Part shown: piece after piece, positions 34,632-46,435 of the stretch
Numbering within the stretch: position 1 is the stretch's first letter
Layout of the letters: each line of letters starts with the position of its first letter
Assembly (NCBI GenBank): GCA_963575645.1
Contig: OY754465.1
Span: forward strand, 55,699,901-55,763,900
Source of the DNA: Xanthostigma xanthostigma
Lineage: Eukaryota; Arthropoda; Insecta; Raphidioptera; Raphidiidae
DNA length: 64,000 nucleotides
Reading direction: 5' to 3'
Notes under the pieces: generated by a model
The model's input: only the letters and a program-made list of their open reading frames with translations
What the model was told of the DNA's origin: nothing
Databases searched by the model: none
Translations under genes and position numbers: made by a program

Positions 34632-35070
34632 GTGACAGGTATAAACATGTTTTTTTTTGAAAAACAGTGCCATCTGCTGGACGTTAAAACAACATACGCT
34701 ATATTATTTAGAAGATATTTTTTATTTACTGCTCCCTTTTTGTTTAATATATTACCTATCCATATTCAAAATTGTAACAATAAAAATATTTTTAGTTCCT
34801 TACTCAAAACTTGCCAGTAAAAGGTATATAATGTGCTTTAGTTTTTCTTTTGATATTACATTTATTTTTTTTCTATTCAAATGTTTTGTGTCCAGGGTAA
34901 TTCAACCCACTTAAGCTTTAATTAAAATGTCCACATCATCTCTTTTTTTCTTAATGGTTCCTTCAGCACAGGTTTTCCTTGGAAGGAACCTATATACTTT
35001 CATTTATGTGTATTTTGTTTGTTTATAAATAACTGTATTTTCATGGAAGTAATAAATTATTATTATTACT
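34632..35070 (+). mobile_element. Non-LTR retrotransposon 3' end with RT C-terminal remnant
   Basis: In frame 34632-34817 the product includes FNILPIHIQNCNNKNIFSSL, matching the 'FN.LP..I......FK..L' motif at the C terminus of LINE reverse transcriptases. A 3' UTR follows and the piece ends in TTATTATTATTA (35049). Confidence 0.55.
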
Positions 35071-35219
35071 AAATATTTTACGGGAATTTTCACTTTTTTT
35101 AACTGAAGTTTCCTTCACAGATAGCGAGCTAATCACAACTTTCGTCTTATCATTATCTTCAGACGGGAAATGAAATGTTCGTAACTTAATTTCTGGACAT
35201 CTTGTTTAGTCATGTAAGC

Positions 35220-35680
35220 AAAACTTGCCTATGGAGAGCGTATGAGCGACGGACGGCGAGCTCAGCGGCAGCCGGCGGTTCGGATGTATGTAATTTTTCA
35301 TCCATTCAAAGTCAAGTCCCGACGGTGGCGAAGGCGGCCGGTGGTTCTGGGGTCTGGTCTGGTTTCGGTTGCACGAACACACACACACACAAACGCACAC
35401 ACCAACACACATACACACAGACACACATCAACCGACCGACCGACGTAGTGACGCGCATTTCAAAAGCCCGCGCGTCCGTCGCTCCGACATACAGAGATCC
35501 CACAACGGCTCTATCGTCACGTTACCGCAGGACCGCATTCCACCCCCGAAACACTCACGCCGCGTCGTCATCGCCGTGCTTAGAAATTGTACAGCCCTGG
35601 TGGGATCTAAAACTGCGGTCTATGTAGAGAGTAAAGCGCTACAAAGTCGCCGGCATAAGGACTAGGCGCTGCGAGTTCTG
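35220..35680 (+). other. CpG- and GC-rich island with CA-repeat
   Basis: Strikingly GC-rich against AT-rich surroundings, with many CG dinucleotides (GACGGACGGCGAGCTCAGCG, GCGCGTCCGTCGCTCCG) and an ACACAC tract at 35378-35430. Open in several frames (up to 141 codons on plus) but none is recognisable. It may be a promoter or first exon, or a GC-rich mobile fragment. Confidence 0.4.
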
Positions 35681-35796
35681 TATATGTAAATTATTTTGAC
35701 ACAGCATTCTATAAAAATATAGGTACTCTACATGCATAATTAATGCAATGGTATTTTAACATTTTTCAATTTGCTATTTGTATTTATAAAAAGGGA

Positions 35797-37010
35797 AAAA
35801 ACCGGCCAAGTGTGAGTCGCACTCGCACACGAAGGGCAAGATATCACTATGTACTTTTAACACGCATGACCAATACCAGCTTAGTCGGAATTTTTCTTTT
35901 AATTTAGTCATTTTGAAATTTTCCGTCTTGGTTTTATTTTTCATTCTCGTGTAATTTTAATAGGCCTTAAGTCCAATCATATATATATATATATATTAAT
36001 ACGCTAAGGTTAAGATGTTTGCCTCCCTTTTTAGAAAAAACCTCACAATTTCTCCACATAAATTATATATCATTTTACAGAAAATTGCTTGCTCTACTGA
36101 CATCGACAACTAAAAAATTTATTATTGCTTTTGTTTTTGTAAATTAATTAATTATTAAACTTATTGAACAACGTCTGCCATCTGACGGCTTTAATTTTGA
36201 AACAACGTCAACACTTCGATCTGTCATCTGACCTTCATATTGTAATACAACAAAAAGAAAAACGTTATAAGCTGTGTGCAAAATTAGAAACGAATTGAAT
36301 ACCTGCAATAAATTTTGATTCATTAAATTGAGTTGAATGATTTATTTACATAATATATACATTAAGGCACATAACAGCATACTGCCATCTGACGACTTTA
36401 ATTTTGAAACAGCGAGCAACGCTGAACAACGTCACAGCAATGCTGCATAGTGCCATCTGACGGCTTAGCTCAACGCTTTTGCTACTTGCGCCTCTATATG
36501 ACAATTTTAGTAAAATATTTCTTCGATCTGTCATCTGAGCTTCATATTGTAATACAACAAAAAGAAGAACGTTATAAGCAGTGTGCAAAATTAGAAACGA
36601 ATTGAATACCTGCAATCATATTTAAAAAATTATTTTGTAAAGTGATAATTATTATACCTACTTATTTAGTGCGAATAATTCGCACAGGTCACTCTAGTAT
36701 TAGCTTAATCGGAGATTTTTTTAATTTGTAAGGCGACCATTTTGAAATTCGCCATCTTTTTTCTTTCATTTTCGTATATTGTCAATAGGACTGAACACGC
36801 ATGTTTAATACCAGCTTAATCGGAGATTTTTTTTAAATTTGTATGACAGCCATTTTGAAATGCGCCATCTTGGCTTTAACTTATTTGTTGTTATAGCGGC
36901 AATAGAAATACACTCTGTAAAAATGTCAACTCTCTCTCTTTCTCTATTACGGTTCATGAGATACAGCCCGCTGACAGACAGACGGTTGCAGAAAGGATTG
37001 TCAAAAAATT
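35797..37010 (+). mobile_element. Retroelement of the 'GGCCAAGTGTGAGTCG' family, interrupted by a Helitron
   Basis: Starts ACCGGCCAAGTGTGAGTCGC and ends CGGTTCATGAGATACAGCCC then GACAGACAGACGG. About three tandem units of roughly 100 bp containing CCAGCTTAATCGGA and CATTTTGAAAT..GCCATCTT. A Helitron is inserted at 35977-36697. Confidence 0.55.
35977..36697 (+). mobile_element. Helitron, 721 bp, with internal duplication
   Basis: Begins TC after A (TCATATATATAT..), ends CTAG before T, with the GTGCGAATAATTCGCAC hairpin 9 bp upstream. The body block CCATCTGACGGCTTTAATTT to GAATTGAATACCTGCAAT is present twice (36176-36310, 36381-36617). Confidence 0.85.
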
Positions 37011-37701
37011 TGATTTAACAGCGGCTTTAGATTGTGAACATATTTCTCCATATAGTTTTCTCGATATTTTATTTTAACAAATGAGTTAAATACAACTCTG
37101 TATGCTCCATTATAATGAACACAAAAAATTCATCTATCATTAAGCAATTACATGATGTTAAACATTATAATAATACAGACAAGTCATATGCTAATAAAGA
37201 AACTCGTAGCTAACTAATGAAGTTTAAATTTTTTTTATAAATCAAATTTGAGCTCCGTCATTCGTAAAGTTTAGCAGTGATTAACGAGAATGTATTTATA
37301 ACGTATAGACTAGTACAGGCTAGGCTACTCCCTCTACAGCTCTATAGCAGGGGTGTCAGACTGATTTTCCTAAAGGGCCATTTATAAAATTTAGGGTGTA
37401 TTAGCGGGCCAGACTAAATTAAAAACGTAATAAAAAGTGTAAATAATCTTGAGTTTGAGGATCCAACAATTTTAAAAGTAAGTAGCGGCACCAAATGCCG
37501 TCTAAAATCCTCACTGGATCATGAGCGTAGATAGAGGGTGAAGGTAAAGGGGGTAATTACCCCCCAGGATCATAATAATAAAAAAACTGAAAATAATACG
37601 AAAACCTGGCTAAAAAATAAAATTTAGAAATACTTCTTGAAAAACAATTTGTAAAATTGGTTTGGAAATTAATATTTTGCTTGACACCTTTCTTCGTGAT
37701 A

Positions 37702-38825
37702 TACAGGGTGTCCCTAAAAGGTCTTTACAAAAGCCTACCACATATTCTTCAGGCCAAAACAACTCGATACAAGCAAACTTACCTCAGTACAAAGTTGCTT
37801 AGTTTGGGCGCTAGACGGCTCTTAAGTTACAATTTTCAAATCGTTTTTGCTTTATAACTTTGAAACGGCTCATGAGATTTTTCTCAAATTTGGTACGTTG
37901 GCATAGCTTTATTGGGCAATAAAACCCATATCATTATAATGATGAATATCATTCCAAGGGCGTAGAACTTGATTTTTTCGATAATTAAACATCTAAAACT
38001 TCTACGCCAATGGAAAAAAAATCAGTTTGAGTATGAAATCTGGCTCACGCGACTCATTTACTACAAAAAAGGTACTCTTGATAAAATTCGATTACTCTCA
38101 TAGTTTCGACAAAATTTTAATTTTAGTAATTTAGAGCATAATTAAATATTAAAACTCAACTGCAGCAAAGGTTGGGTGGCTGGGTACGCGACAGTGATAT
38201 TCATACCCAGCCACCCAACCTTTGCTGCAGTTGAGAGGCGTCTTCGGGAGATCGGTCATTTTGCTCCTAGAACTGGTGATTATGGAAGACAGCGTTTTGT
38301 GAGGATTCCTGAAGTCGAAGAAGATATTTTAGATTGTGTTGAAGAAAATCCAGAATTGAGTACTAGAGTTTTAATATGTATTTAATTATGCTCTAAATTA
38401 CTAAAATTAAAATTTTGTCGAAACTATGAGAGTAATCGAATTTTATCAAGAGTACCTTTTTTGTAGTAAATGAGTCGCGTGAGCCAGATTTCATACTCAA
38501 ACTGATTTTTTTTCCATTGGCGTAGAAGTTTTAGATGTTTAATTATCGAAAAAATCAAGTTCTACGCCCTTGGAATGATATTCATCATTATAATGATATG
38601 GGTTTTATTGCCCAATAAAGCTATGCCAACGTACCAAATTTGAGAAAAATCTCATGAGCCGTTTCAAAGTTATAAAGCAAAAACGATTTGAAAATTGTAA
38701 CTTAAGAGCCGTCTAGCGCCCAAACTAAGCAACTTTGTACTGAGGTAAGTTTGCTTGTATCGAGTTGTTTTGGCCTGAAGAATATGTGGTAGGCTTTTGT
38801 AAAGACCTTTTAGGGACACCCTGTA
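37702..38825. mobile_element. Giant palindromic mariner-type element (innermost)
   Basis: Ends TACAGGGTGTCCCTAAAAGG and complement, flanked by TA. Arms of about 440 bp (37702-38146, 38382-38825) are nearly exact complements. A second short pair TGCAGCAAAGGTTGGGTGGC / complement lies at 38161-38186 and 38205-38230. The only unpaired DNA is the small loop and a 150-bp coding bulge. Confidence 0.9.
38176..38385 (+). pseudogene. Transposase N-terminal helix-turn-helix fragment in the palindrome
   Basis: The 150 bp unpaired segment (38231-38380) is open and codes for RRLREIGHFAPRTGDYGRQR followed by RIPEVEEDILDCVEENPELS. This matches the HTH linker of mariner/IS630-type transposases (RL.E.G......GR....R.PE.EE.....EENP..STR). 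It stops where the right arm begins, so no catalytic domain. Confidence 0.7.
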
Positions 38826-39049
38826 TAGGTATATTATATTGATTTGTTTTGTTTTACCCCCCACCCCAGAAAAAAAATATTTACGCTCTTGCACTGGATA
38901 GATCTGGTCTCAGGCCGTATCTTTGACATCACTGCTAGAGCTCAGCGTACGCTCAGGAGCGGATCTATAGACACTATTTCGGGGCCCGACTTTCTTTTAA
39001 ACAAGCATTTTACATGGCGAGAAAAAAAAACATTTATGGCAAAAATGAC

Positions 39050-39262
39050 GGAGCAAGATACTGTTTGCTGATTGGTTCTTGTTCAAAGTTAGCAGAGAAA
39101 AAACACGAAAAATAGCCTCGGTTCTAATTTTAAAATCCATCGTTTGATCACGTTTGCGAGCCCCCAGCGACGTCATTTCCATCTTCATAACTACCCGCCA
39201 GCCAGCACAAGTCCCAGCAGTGTGGCAAAACCAGCCTGGTGTGCAGCGGCCTTTAAAGTTTA
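39050..39262 (+). mobile_element. Right half of an AAGGCCGCT-ended element
   Basis: CAAGATACTGTTTGCTGATTGG to GTGCAGCGGCCTTTAAAG aligns with 24115-24310. Confidence 0.5.
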
Positions 39263-39485
39263 TATCCACGAGTCGCTTTTGTTAGCGACAATAAAATTCA
39301 GAATACAAACATCTTTTGTTGCATTTATTTAAAAAAAATTGCATGGTTGCGCCGGTTATTTGCAATCAATAACCCAATAATCATTTCGATACGTATCTAT
39401 AAAGTCACCGTAAACTAACTGATCGATCCATTTATTTAGACGTCTTCAACAGATCATGCGTTTCGCTCATGCAAAATAATTATCT

Positions 39486-39545
39486 CCAGTGGTGGATTTA
39501 CGCATGGACAACACAGGCTAGGCAATTTTTTAGGGGCGGTAGATT
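39486..39545 (+). mobile_element. hAT end fragment
   Basis: CAGTGGTGGATTTACGCATG resembles hAT 5' termini (CAGTGGTGG...). No partner end located before the next element. Confidence 0.35.
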
Positions 39546-39818
39546 CTGAGAATATAATTTTTTTTAATGTTATATCCTTCAGAATGGTCACAGAAATTGA
39601 AATATCTACAGTGTTATGTTTAGAAGACTTTCACTGTCACCCAAATATCCAAGTCGCAGTTCTACTGACGTAATACAACACTGCTTCTATTTGAATTTGA
39701 CTCTATTCAATAAATAGAGTAACTCAGTAACTGTGATCCATTGAATATGGAAAAACTACGTTTTTACTCAAACATGGATAACTAGTAGAATTTTTTTTAT
39801 TTCAGCATTTTGTAGAGA

Positions 39819-39962
39819 AGGTCCCTAGTACTACTAAATCCGTGAATCAATTATTTTCCATTCGTTTAAACGCATTCTCATAAAAATTGGATTTCATTTA
39901 ATTAATGTTTAAACGAACATATCTTAGAAAATAATGAATTCACGGATTTAGTACTGAGGACC
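39819..39962. mobile_element. Foldback MITE, copy 1
   Basis: AGTACTACTAAATCCGTGAA and TTCACGGATTTAGTACTGAGG face each other, with inner ATTCGTTTAAAC and GTTTAAACGAAC arms. Second copy at 47271-47404; flanking TTTAATTCTCTACAAA is also shared. Confidence 0.7.
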
Positions 39963-40735
39963 TTTTTTGTGGAAAATTTAATTCTCTACAAAATTCTGTT
40001 ATCAAAAATTTAAAAAAAATCTATCAGCTATCCAATCTATCCATGTTTGAATAAAAACATTGTTTTTTCCATGTTAATTAAATGGGAAACATACTCGGTT
40101 TGCGCCGTTCACAGGCTTAATCTAGGAAGCTGAAATTTAGAGAGATTTTTTTTAGGGTCAATGCTAAAATGGGACCGAAAAAAGATAAATAAAAAACACC
40201 CTACTATATAGTACATAGAGACATTTTTAGTTCTTCAACGCAAACTCGAACGTGTTAAATATTGCTGCTTGCAACTTGAAAGTACACATTACCTGTGAAC
40301 TAGCGTTTAATATAAAACAGTGGAAAGCAAAACAATATAGCCGCATCCATTCATACAGCATCGAACTGCACACTGCGATTGGCTAGTTAAAAACAAAACG
40401 ACATCACGTCATGCTACAATGCGTCCAACGTTTTATTTAATTATATCAGTATAGTGTTGCTCGACACGACTGTCAACTTTTGTTCAAGGTACGTTTTCTC
40501 TATTGTTTTGTTTTCATTTTCAAATTACATTTTGTCATCATGCTCACCGACAAGAGCTAGGGATGTTCAATTAGATTTTTTTTTTAATTTTTAACACACT
40601 ATAATTTCCAGCAAAAAATTTAGTACAGAAATTTTATTTATCCGTAACCGGTTGGACCAATGTATTTATGTTTTTAAAAGATCGCGCACACTTGTCAAGC
40701 ATAAACCAGCACGACCTGCTACCTAGTTACTAGAA

Positions 40736-41249
40736 TCATATATTATATTAATACCCTAAGGTTAAAGATGTTTGCCTCCCTTTTTAGAAAAAACCTCACA
40801 ATTTCTCCACATAAATTATATTTCATTTTACAGATAATTGCTTGCTCTAGTGACATCGACAACTAAAAAATTTATGATTGCTTTTGTTTTTGTAAATTAA
40901 TTAAAATACAGCAACGCTAAACAACGTCTGCCACCTAACGGCTTTAATTTTGAAACAGCGAGCAACGCTGAACAACGTCACAACAATGCTGCATGATGCC
41001 ATCTGACGGCTTAGCTCAACGCTTTTGCTACTTGCGCCTCTATATGACAATTTATTTTAGTAAAATATTTCTTCGATCTGTCATCTGAGCTTCATATTGT
41101 AATACAACAAAAAGAAGAACGTTATAAGCAGTGTGCAAAATTAGAAACGAATTGAATACCTGCAATCATATTTAAAAAATAATTTTGTAAAGTGATAATA
41201 ATAAATATTATACTTATTTAGTGCGGATAATTCGCACAGGTCACACTAG
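40736..41249 (+). mobile_element. Helitron, 514 bp, complete ends
   Basis: A|TCATATATTATATTAATACC start, ...GTGCGGATAATTCGCAC + AGGTCACA + CTAG|T end. Inserted between A and T as Helitrons do. Confidence 0.85.
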
Positions 41250-41568
41250 TATATATGTATAATCTACAAATTCGGACGATGACGGATCGGGCCGCTAGTA
41301 TACCTACAATAATTTCTAGGAAAAGAGTTTTTCAAATAGGAGGCAAACTATTGTTCATAAAAAAAATATTTTTTCTTTAATCGTCTTTCAAAAATAGGTG
41401 ATCAATAAATAAAATGCCATTTTTAAATTACTTAATTGTAAACTTTGTACACCCTAAAAAATTCTTTAAAAAACTTCATTTTGTATGCGTTTGTGATCCC
41501 TTAAAAAAATGTCTAGACCACTTGACTTAGAGACTTGAAATTTGAAATGAAGCTATGTCGCTGGGCAT

Positions 41569-42094
41569 CAGCGTTGCCAGACGTCCCGATTTTGGCGGGA
41601 CGTCCTTTTTTTCAAGTCAAAATTAAATGTCCCGCGCGGGACAGGCTCAGTTCCGCTTTTCGGGGATAACTTTAAAAGAAGTTAAATCTTCACAGAAATA
41701 TCATGAATAAAGTAATTCTTACAAATAATTATTCTCTTATTGTAAGTTGCAATTTGTATAACACTCACTTCACAGACTATTGTTTGAAACGCCATATAAT
41801 TATTAATAAAACTTTTTTGATTTTGATTTGACGAATAAGACTCAACTATTTAACGATAGGGTAAATCTGATTTAAAATATCATATTTTTATTAAAATACA
41901 TTTTCTATGGCTATTTTTGCTATCTATTGTCACGTAAACGTAATTTTAATTCAAATAAAAAGATAAGTAGGTATTTGAAAACTTCTGATTATATACGTTT
42001 TTTTACTATGTCCTGCTTTCGACTAAAGAATCCCGCTGTTTTCACTCAAAGAGTTCCAAAATCCCGACTTGGCAAAAAAAAACTGGAAACGCTG
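41569..42094. mobile_element. hAT element, 526 bp, with perfect 8-bp duplication
   Basis: Ends CAGCGTTGCCAGACGTCCCG and (inverted) CAGCGTTTCCAGTTTTTTTT. Flanked by CTGGGCAT at 41561-41568 and 42095-42102. Subterminal GTCCCG/CGGGAC palindromes. Confidence 0.9.
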
Positions 42095-43049
42095 CTGGGC
42101 ATATACAGTTTAAATAGTTTTTTTTTTAACTCGAAATTTATTGTCGGAAACTGCTGAGGTGTATTTTTTTTCTACTTCAAAGTAAACTGGAATTGTTCAT
42201 GCATGTTTAATCAAATGGCAACACATTTTTTTCTGCACTTTCGAAATTACCATTTCTTTCTCTATAAATTCACATACAATTTTCATAAGGTTACGTAAGA
42301 AAATATTCGAAGAAAAACGTTATCAATTTATTAATTAAATACACAGTAATAATTATTACTAATAATTTACTCATATGTGAAGTGCTATGAGAAATAAGAT
42401 TTCCTGGAATATTTTCGTATGCAACCTTACGAAAATTTTATATGAATTTATAAAAAAAATGGAAATTTCGAAAACGTAAAAAAAAAACTTTCGGTAAAGT
42501 TAAAATTAGAAACACTGCAAATAAATAATCGTTTCCAAAATTGAAATGAATAAACCAATAAAATGCATCCATTCTACGTTATTTTCTTTTTATTATTTTC
42601 TTTTCCCGACAAAAACAGTTTTTAATAGCATTTGCATCGTATTTAAATATAAAAAAAAATTGAATTTCAAGTCACAAAATAACAATTTTATGTATGCAGG
42701 CACAATATAATTTATACAAAATAAAATCTATCGGGAGAAAAGTTAAAAAAAACCGTTAAGGCAAGTATAAAGTTTCCGAACACCACGTCTATAAAAAAAA
42801 CTTCACAACGTGAGCTGACACCCATTATATATACATCCAAAGACAGAGTTATTTATAGAACGGAAAACTTAGATACGCTTTGGAGTGACTTTGAGAAGCA
42901 CATTGAAGGCCAGTCATGTTTTTCATTATGCAAAACTTAGAAATAATTGAATCATTTTTTTTTTGGTTTTGAAAAAAATATTTTATGTACCTACCGATCG
43001 AGTTCTTTTTGTCATGCATTTTATAGGGAAAAAAATATTGTTTTTCGAG

Positions 43050-43202
43050 AAATAGGGCGTGACAAACAAGGCGAAATTTTCTTTTAAAAAAACACGATCC
43101 GTCGTGGGACGCCTGACAGATGTGAAACATTTTAAGCGTCATTCTAGTAACTAAATTTCGCCCTGTCAACTAACGCAATTCCAGTAAATAACGCCCTGTA
43201 CC
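43050..43202 (-). mobile_element. Mariner-like element end
   Basis: The minus strand starts TACAGGGCGTTATTTACTGG at about 43202, a mariner-type terminus. The other end is not recognised. Confidence 0.4.
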
Positions 43203-43523
43203 TACATCATTACTATGCGAATTTAATTAATAAATTGAAAACGTTTTACTCGAATATTATTTCCTTATGAAAATTTATGGATATGAATTTTTAGAAAAAA
43301 AATGGAGATTTGGAAAATGTAAAAAAATATGTCGCTATTTAAAAAAAAAAATGCATGTACACTTCAGAGTTCAGGCTGAGTTTGAAATACAAATAAATAT
43401 AGGTACCTCAGCAGCTTTCGATAGTAAATCTCGAGTTAAACAAAAAACTAATTCAATTTTTTTGCATCTAGTATAGGATAAAGGAATTATTCACAGAGTT
43501 TAATTAAAAACGACAATAAAGTT

Positions 43524-44075
43524 TGTACAAAAAATTTACAAAACTATATACACAAACCTTCCTCGTTTATCGCTCTTTTTATTAGTGAAAACCGTTTCAA
43601 AATCCGTTGCGTGGTTTAAAAGAAGTAAAAGAAACAGACAGAGGCAAACAGCGACTTTGTTTTATACTATTTAGATATAGAGATTTTGACAAAACACCGT
43701 CATAGTTCAGCCGTTTTGTACAAAATATTTACAAATTACATACACAAACCTTCCTCGTTTATCGCTCTTTCTATTAGTGAAAACCGTTTCAAAATCCGTA
43801 GCGTGGTTTAGAAGAAGTAAGCGGAGAAACAGACAGAGGCAGAGAGCGACTTTGTTTTATACTATTTAGAGATAGAGATTTTGACAAAACACCGTCATAG
43901 TTCAGCCGTTTTGTACAAAATATTTACAAATTACATACACAAACCTTCCTCGTTTATCGCTTTTTTTATTAGTGAAAACCGTTTCAAAATTTGTTGCATG
44001 GTTTAAAAGAAGTAAGCGGAGAAACAGACAGAGACAAACAGCGACTTTGTTTTATACTATGTAGTGATGATAAAA
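43524..44075 (+). mobile_element. RTE-like LINE 3' tail repeated three times in tandem
   Basis: CACAAACCTTCCTCGTTTATCGC starts at 43551, 43743 and 43938 (periods 192, 195 bp). Each unit contains GTGAAAACCGTTTCAAAAT, a CAGACAGAG block and CGACTTTGTTTTATACTAT, the signature of RTE 3' regions. Confidence 0.7.
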
Positions 44076-44559
44076 TTTGTAAAACAGTTAACCGAACCAA
44101 AATTAATTTGAGTCCTCGACGCTGTATAAACGAGTTTATGGAGGCGAACTTTTATTATTATAAATCTTATTGGAGCTTTACTGTACACAAAAATAGTAAT
44201 AAATAACTTACCGCAACGCTTGTATACTAATAAAATGATGTCAACCCACCTGAAAAAAAAAGTTATAATTAATATTGAAAAAATAAATATGAGAATATTA
44301 ATACTCAGGTCTAAAACGCACCTGAGTCTTGTTCAGAAGCGTGCGAATAAAAGAGGAGAGAAAAAGCTAGATATAATGTATTACGTAACTTTTTGTCTTC
44401 CACTAACAATAGAGTACCTATATACTATAGAGTAACATTAAAATTGGAAGAGGGCATGAGCTCGGATTTATCTGAATAAAAAAAAAGTGCTATCGAAATA
44501 TGTGTAGCAATCAAATGGTTGCAGCGATCCTTTTTTGAAGGAGGTTACATTTTTTTTTT

Positions 44560-44740
44560 TTAATGAAACCGAAGAGTAACCGTTCACGCTTACAATAACT
44601 TTTGCAGTATTTCTTTGATTTTCGTTAATTTTCTAAAAAGTTACTGAACCAATTTTGCTATCGAATAAAAATTATCGAAATCGGTTCACAGCCGGCAAAA
44701 ATATCGACTGATACACATAAAAAAACAAAAAAACAACAAC
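44560..44740 (+). mobile_element. LINE 3' UTR fragment
   Basis: ATCGAAATCGGTTCACAGCC then a GACTGATACACATA block, paralleled at 21395-21475 (ATCGAAATCGGTTCACAGTC). Typical host-independent LINE tail. Confidence 0.45.
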
Positions 44741-45800
44741 AATAATAATAGTTCTCTTTATTTAAAATTCCCAAGGAATATAATAGCGTCATATAAGTTA
44801 CATTAAAAATTTTCATTAAAAAAATCATCAATTGTATATAGGCAATTAAGGGCAAGTAATTATTTTATTTTTAAATTTTGTGTCGGGCATTGAGATTCCC
44901 TTCTTTTTTTTTGGAATCGGTTAAAAAGATGTTAGATTTTATGCCATCGCACAACAAACTTACTGCCTTTATCTTTTTCATATTAGAAGCTTTTCTTTAA
45001 CTTTTGTGTTAGCCGTAGTCGAATTTTTTGTTACTTTATTGAATTTTTCGTTCTTGTTTCTTTTATGTTTATTCTGAAAGTTACCCGACGTCAACACAAC
45101 GGTAATGTTGTTTGAATGTTTCACCGAACAAAATGGATATAACAACGGGCGAGATAAAAATGACGTTCCAACTTATGCATAATATGAACGTTTCAACTCG
45201 AATGTGTTTGACGCACGACAACATAACCTCATTTCTCAAACCCAACTACAGTAGAGAGTTTCTCGAATATCCCGGAATGCAAGACGATTATTCAACAATT
45301 GATTTTTTTTACATATTTAAATGGACAGATTCCATATAAGTTATACCTATAGCAAAACCACGATTGTTATTTTTTTTTACTTCAATTCAAAAAAACATTT
45401 TAACTACGTTCCTATACCTAACGGTGCTAAAAACCTGTGTGACGTCCGTTTTGTAGTCACGTGATGTTTTAAAAAGCTTTATACATTTAAATTAATTGGG
45501 CATTAATTAATTACCTATGACTTAATATTTTTTCCCTTTCGGTATTAAATATTTTTTTATGATAAATTATTAAAAAAATTAGTAATTTATTCTTAATTCA
45601 CAAGCCCAATTCAGACCGCTCTGCCACATAAATTCAAAAAAATATAAAATTTAAAAACAAAATTATTATATTAAGAAGTTTCACTTCGTTTGTGTGTTCC
45701 GCGACACATGATTTATTTAGTATTTTCTTAATAAATTGAAAATCCAATTAATATTTTTATAGTTTCTTAACGTACAGTCAACAAATATGGTATTTAATAT
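44740..45800. other. Unassigned; one 75-codon ORF
   Basis: Apart from a 75-codon ORF at 45112-45339 with ordinary amino acid composition (unrecognised), only AT-rich sequence and a GAAGTTTCACTTC motif at 45676. Confidence 0.25.
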
Positions 45801-45819
45801 AGACATGCTATGTTTCTAT

Positions 45820-46352
45820 TAGTGATGTGCCGGATCGTTAAAAATGTATATCCGCGGATACGGATCTGAATACGGATTTTTGGTTTCAAGATCCGCGGAT
45901 ACGGATACGGATCTTAACTTTCTTAGAGTACGCGGCGGTAAATATTGCACATCGACCTTTGGAAAGAGACTATCTGTTATGGGAAAAAGTTATTGACCTC
46001 TTTAAGGTTTAACTCTCATAACAGATTGTCTCTTTCCAAAGATCGATGTGCAATATCTCATTATAAAGATAGTTGATTTAGTGCCTTTGAGTTATGTACT
46101 ATTAGTATGGTACTCACTACGATAAATGTTTGCAATATAAAGGTGCCAAATACGATTTAAAAAAATAAAAAATAATCTGAATGGAATTTAACAGGTTTTC
46201 ATTATTACCTAATCACCTAGTATATATATAAAATTGCATCTATCAATTGAAAATTAAGAAGGTAAAAGATCCGCCATTCGCCAAAAACTAACGGATACGG
46301 ATCTTTCTTTTATCTCGGATATTCGCGGATACGGATATCCGGCACATCACTA
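45820..46352 (+). mobile_element. hAT-type MITE of the GGATACGGAT family, copy 3
   Basis: Intact ends TAGTGATGTGCCGGAT / ATCCGGCACATCACTA. Duplication GTTTCTAT / GTTTCTAG (7 of 8). Confidence 0.9.
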
Positions 46353-46379
46353 GTTTCTAGTTGCGTCAATGAATAACAT

Positions 46380-46435
46380 AAAAGTGTCCATGGTGGACAC
46401 GTTTATGTTTACGGTGGACACTTTTATGTCCACGG
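46380..46435. repeat. Small GTGTCCA/TGGACAC inverted-direct repeat cluster
   Basis: AAAAGTGTCCATGGTGGACAC and GTGGACACTTTTATGTCCAC alternate, giving overlapping hairpins immediately right of the hAT. Confidence 0.5.

Larger units (their letters stand above)
37520..38891. mobile_element. Second-level hAT with CA(T/A)GAGCGTA(G/A)ATA ends
   Basis: Ends CATGAGCGTAGATA and TATTTACGCTCTTG; flanked by a perfect 8-bp duplication CACTGGAT (37512-37519, 38892-38899) made from the outer hAT. Short A-rich body, into which a foldback is inserted. Confidence 0.8.
37348..38934 (-). mobile_element. hAT MITE (outermost of a three-level nest)
   Basis: Left CAGGGGTGTCAGACTGATTT to 37519, right part CAGGCCGTATCTTTGACATCACTG to 38934; together they match the uninterrupted copy at 51001-51306 in opposite orientation. 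Interrupted by 37520-38891. Confidence 0.8.

Noticed and set aside
35202-35665. 141-codon plus-strand ORF as a protein with His/Thr repeats
   Set aside because: Several frames on both strands are open simultaneously because the stretch is GC-rich; the repeat part is a CA microsatellite. Kept only as a CpG-rich island.
41927-42157. 76-codon ORF as coding
   Set aside because: Crosses the right end and target duplication of the hAT at 41569-42094.
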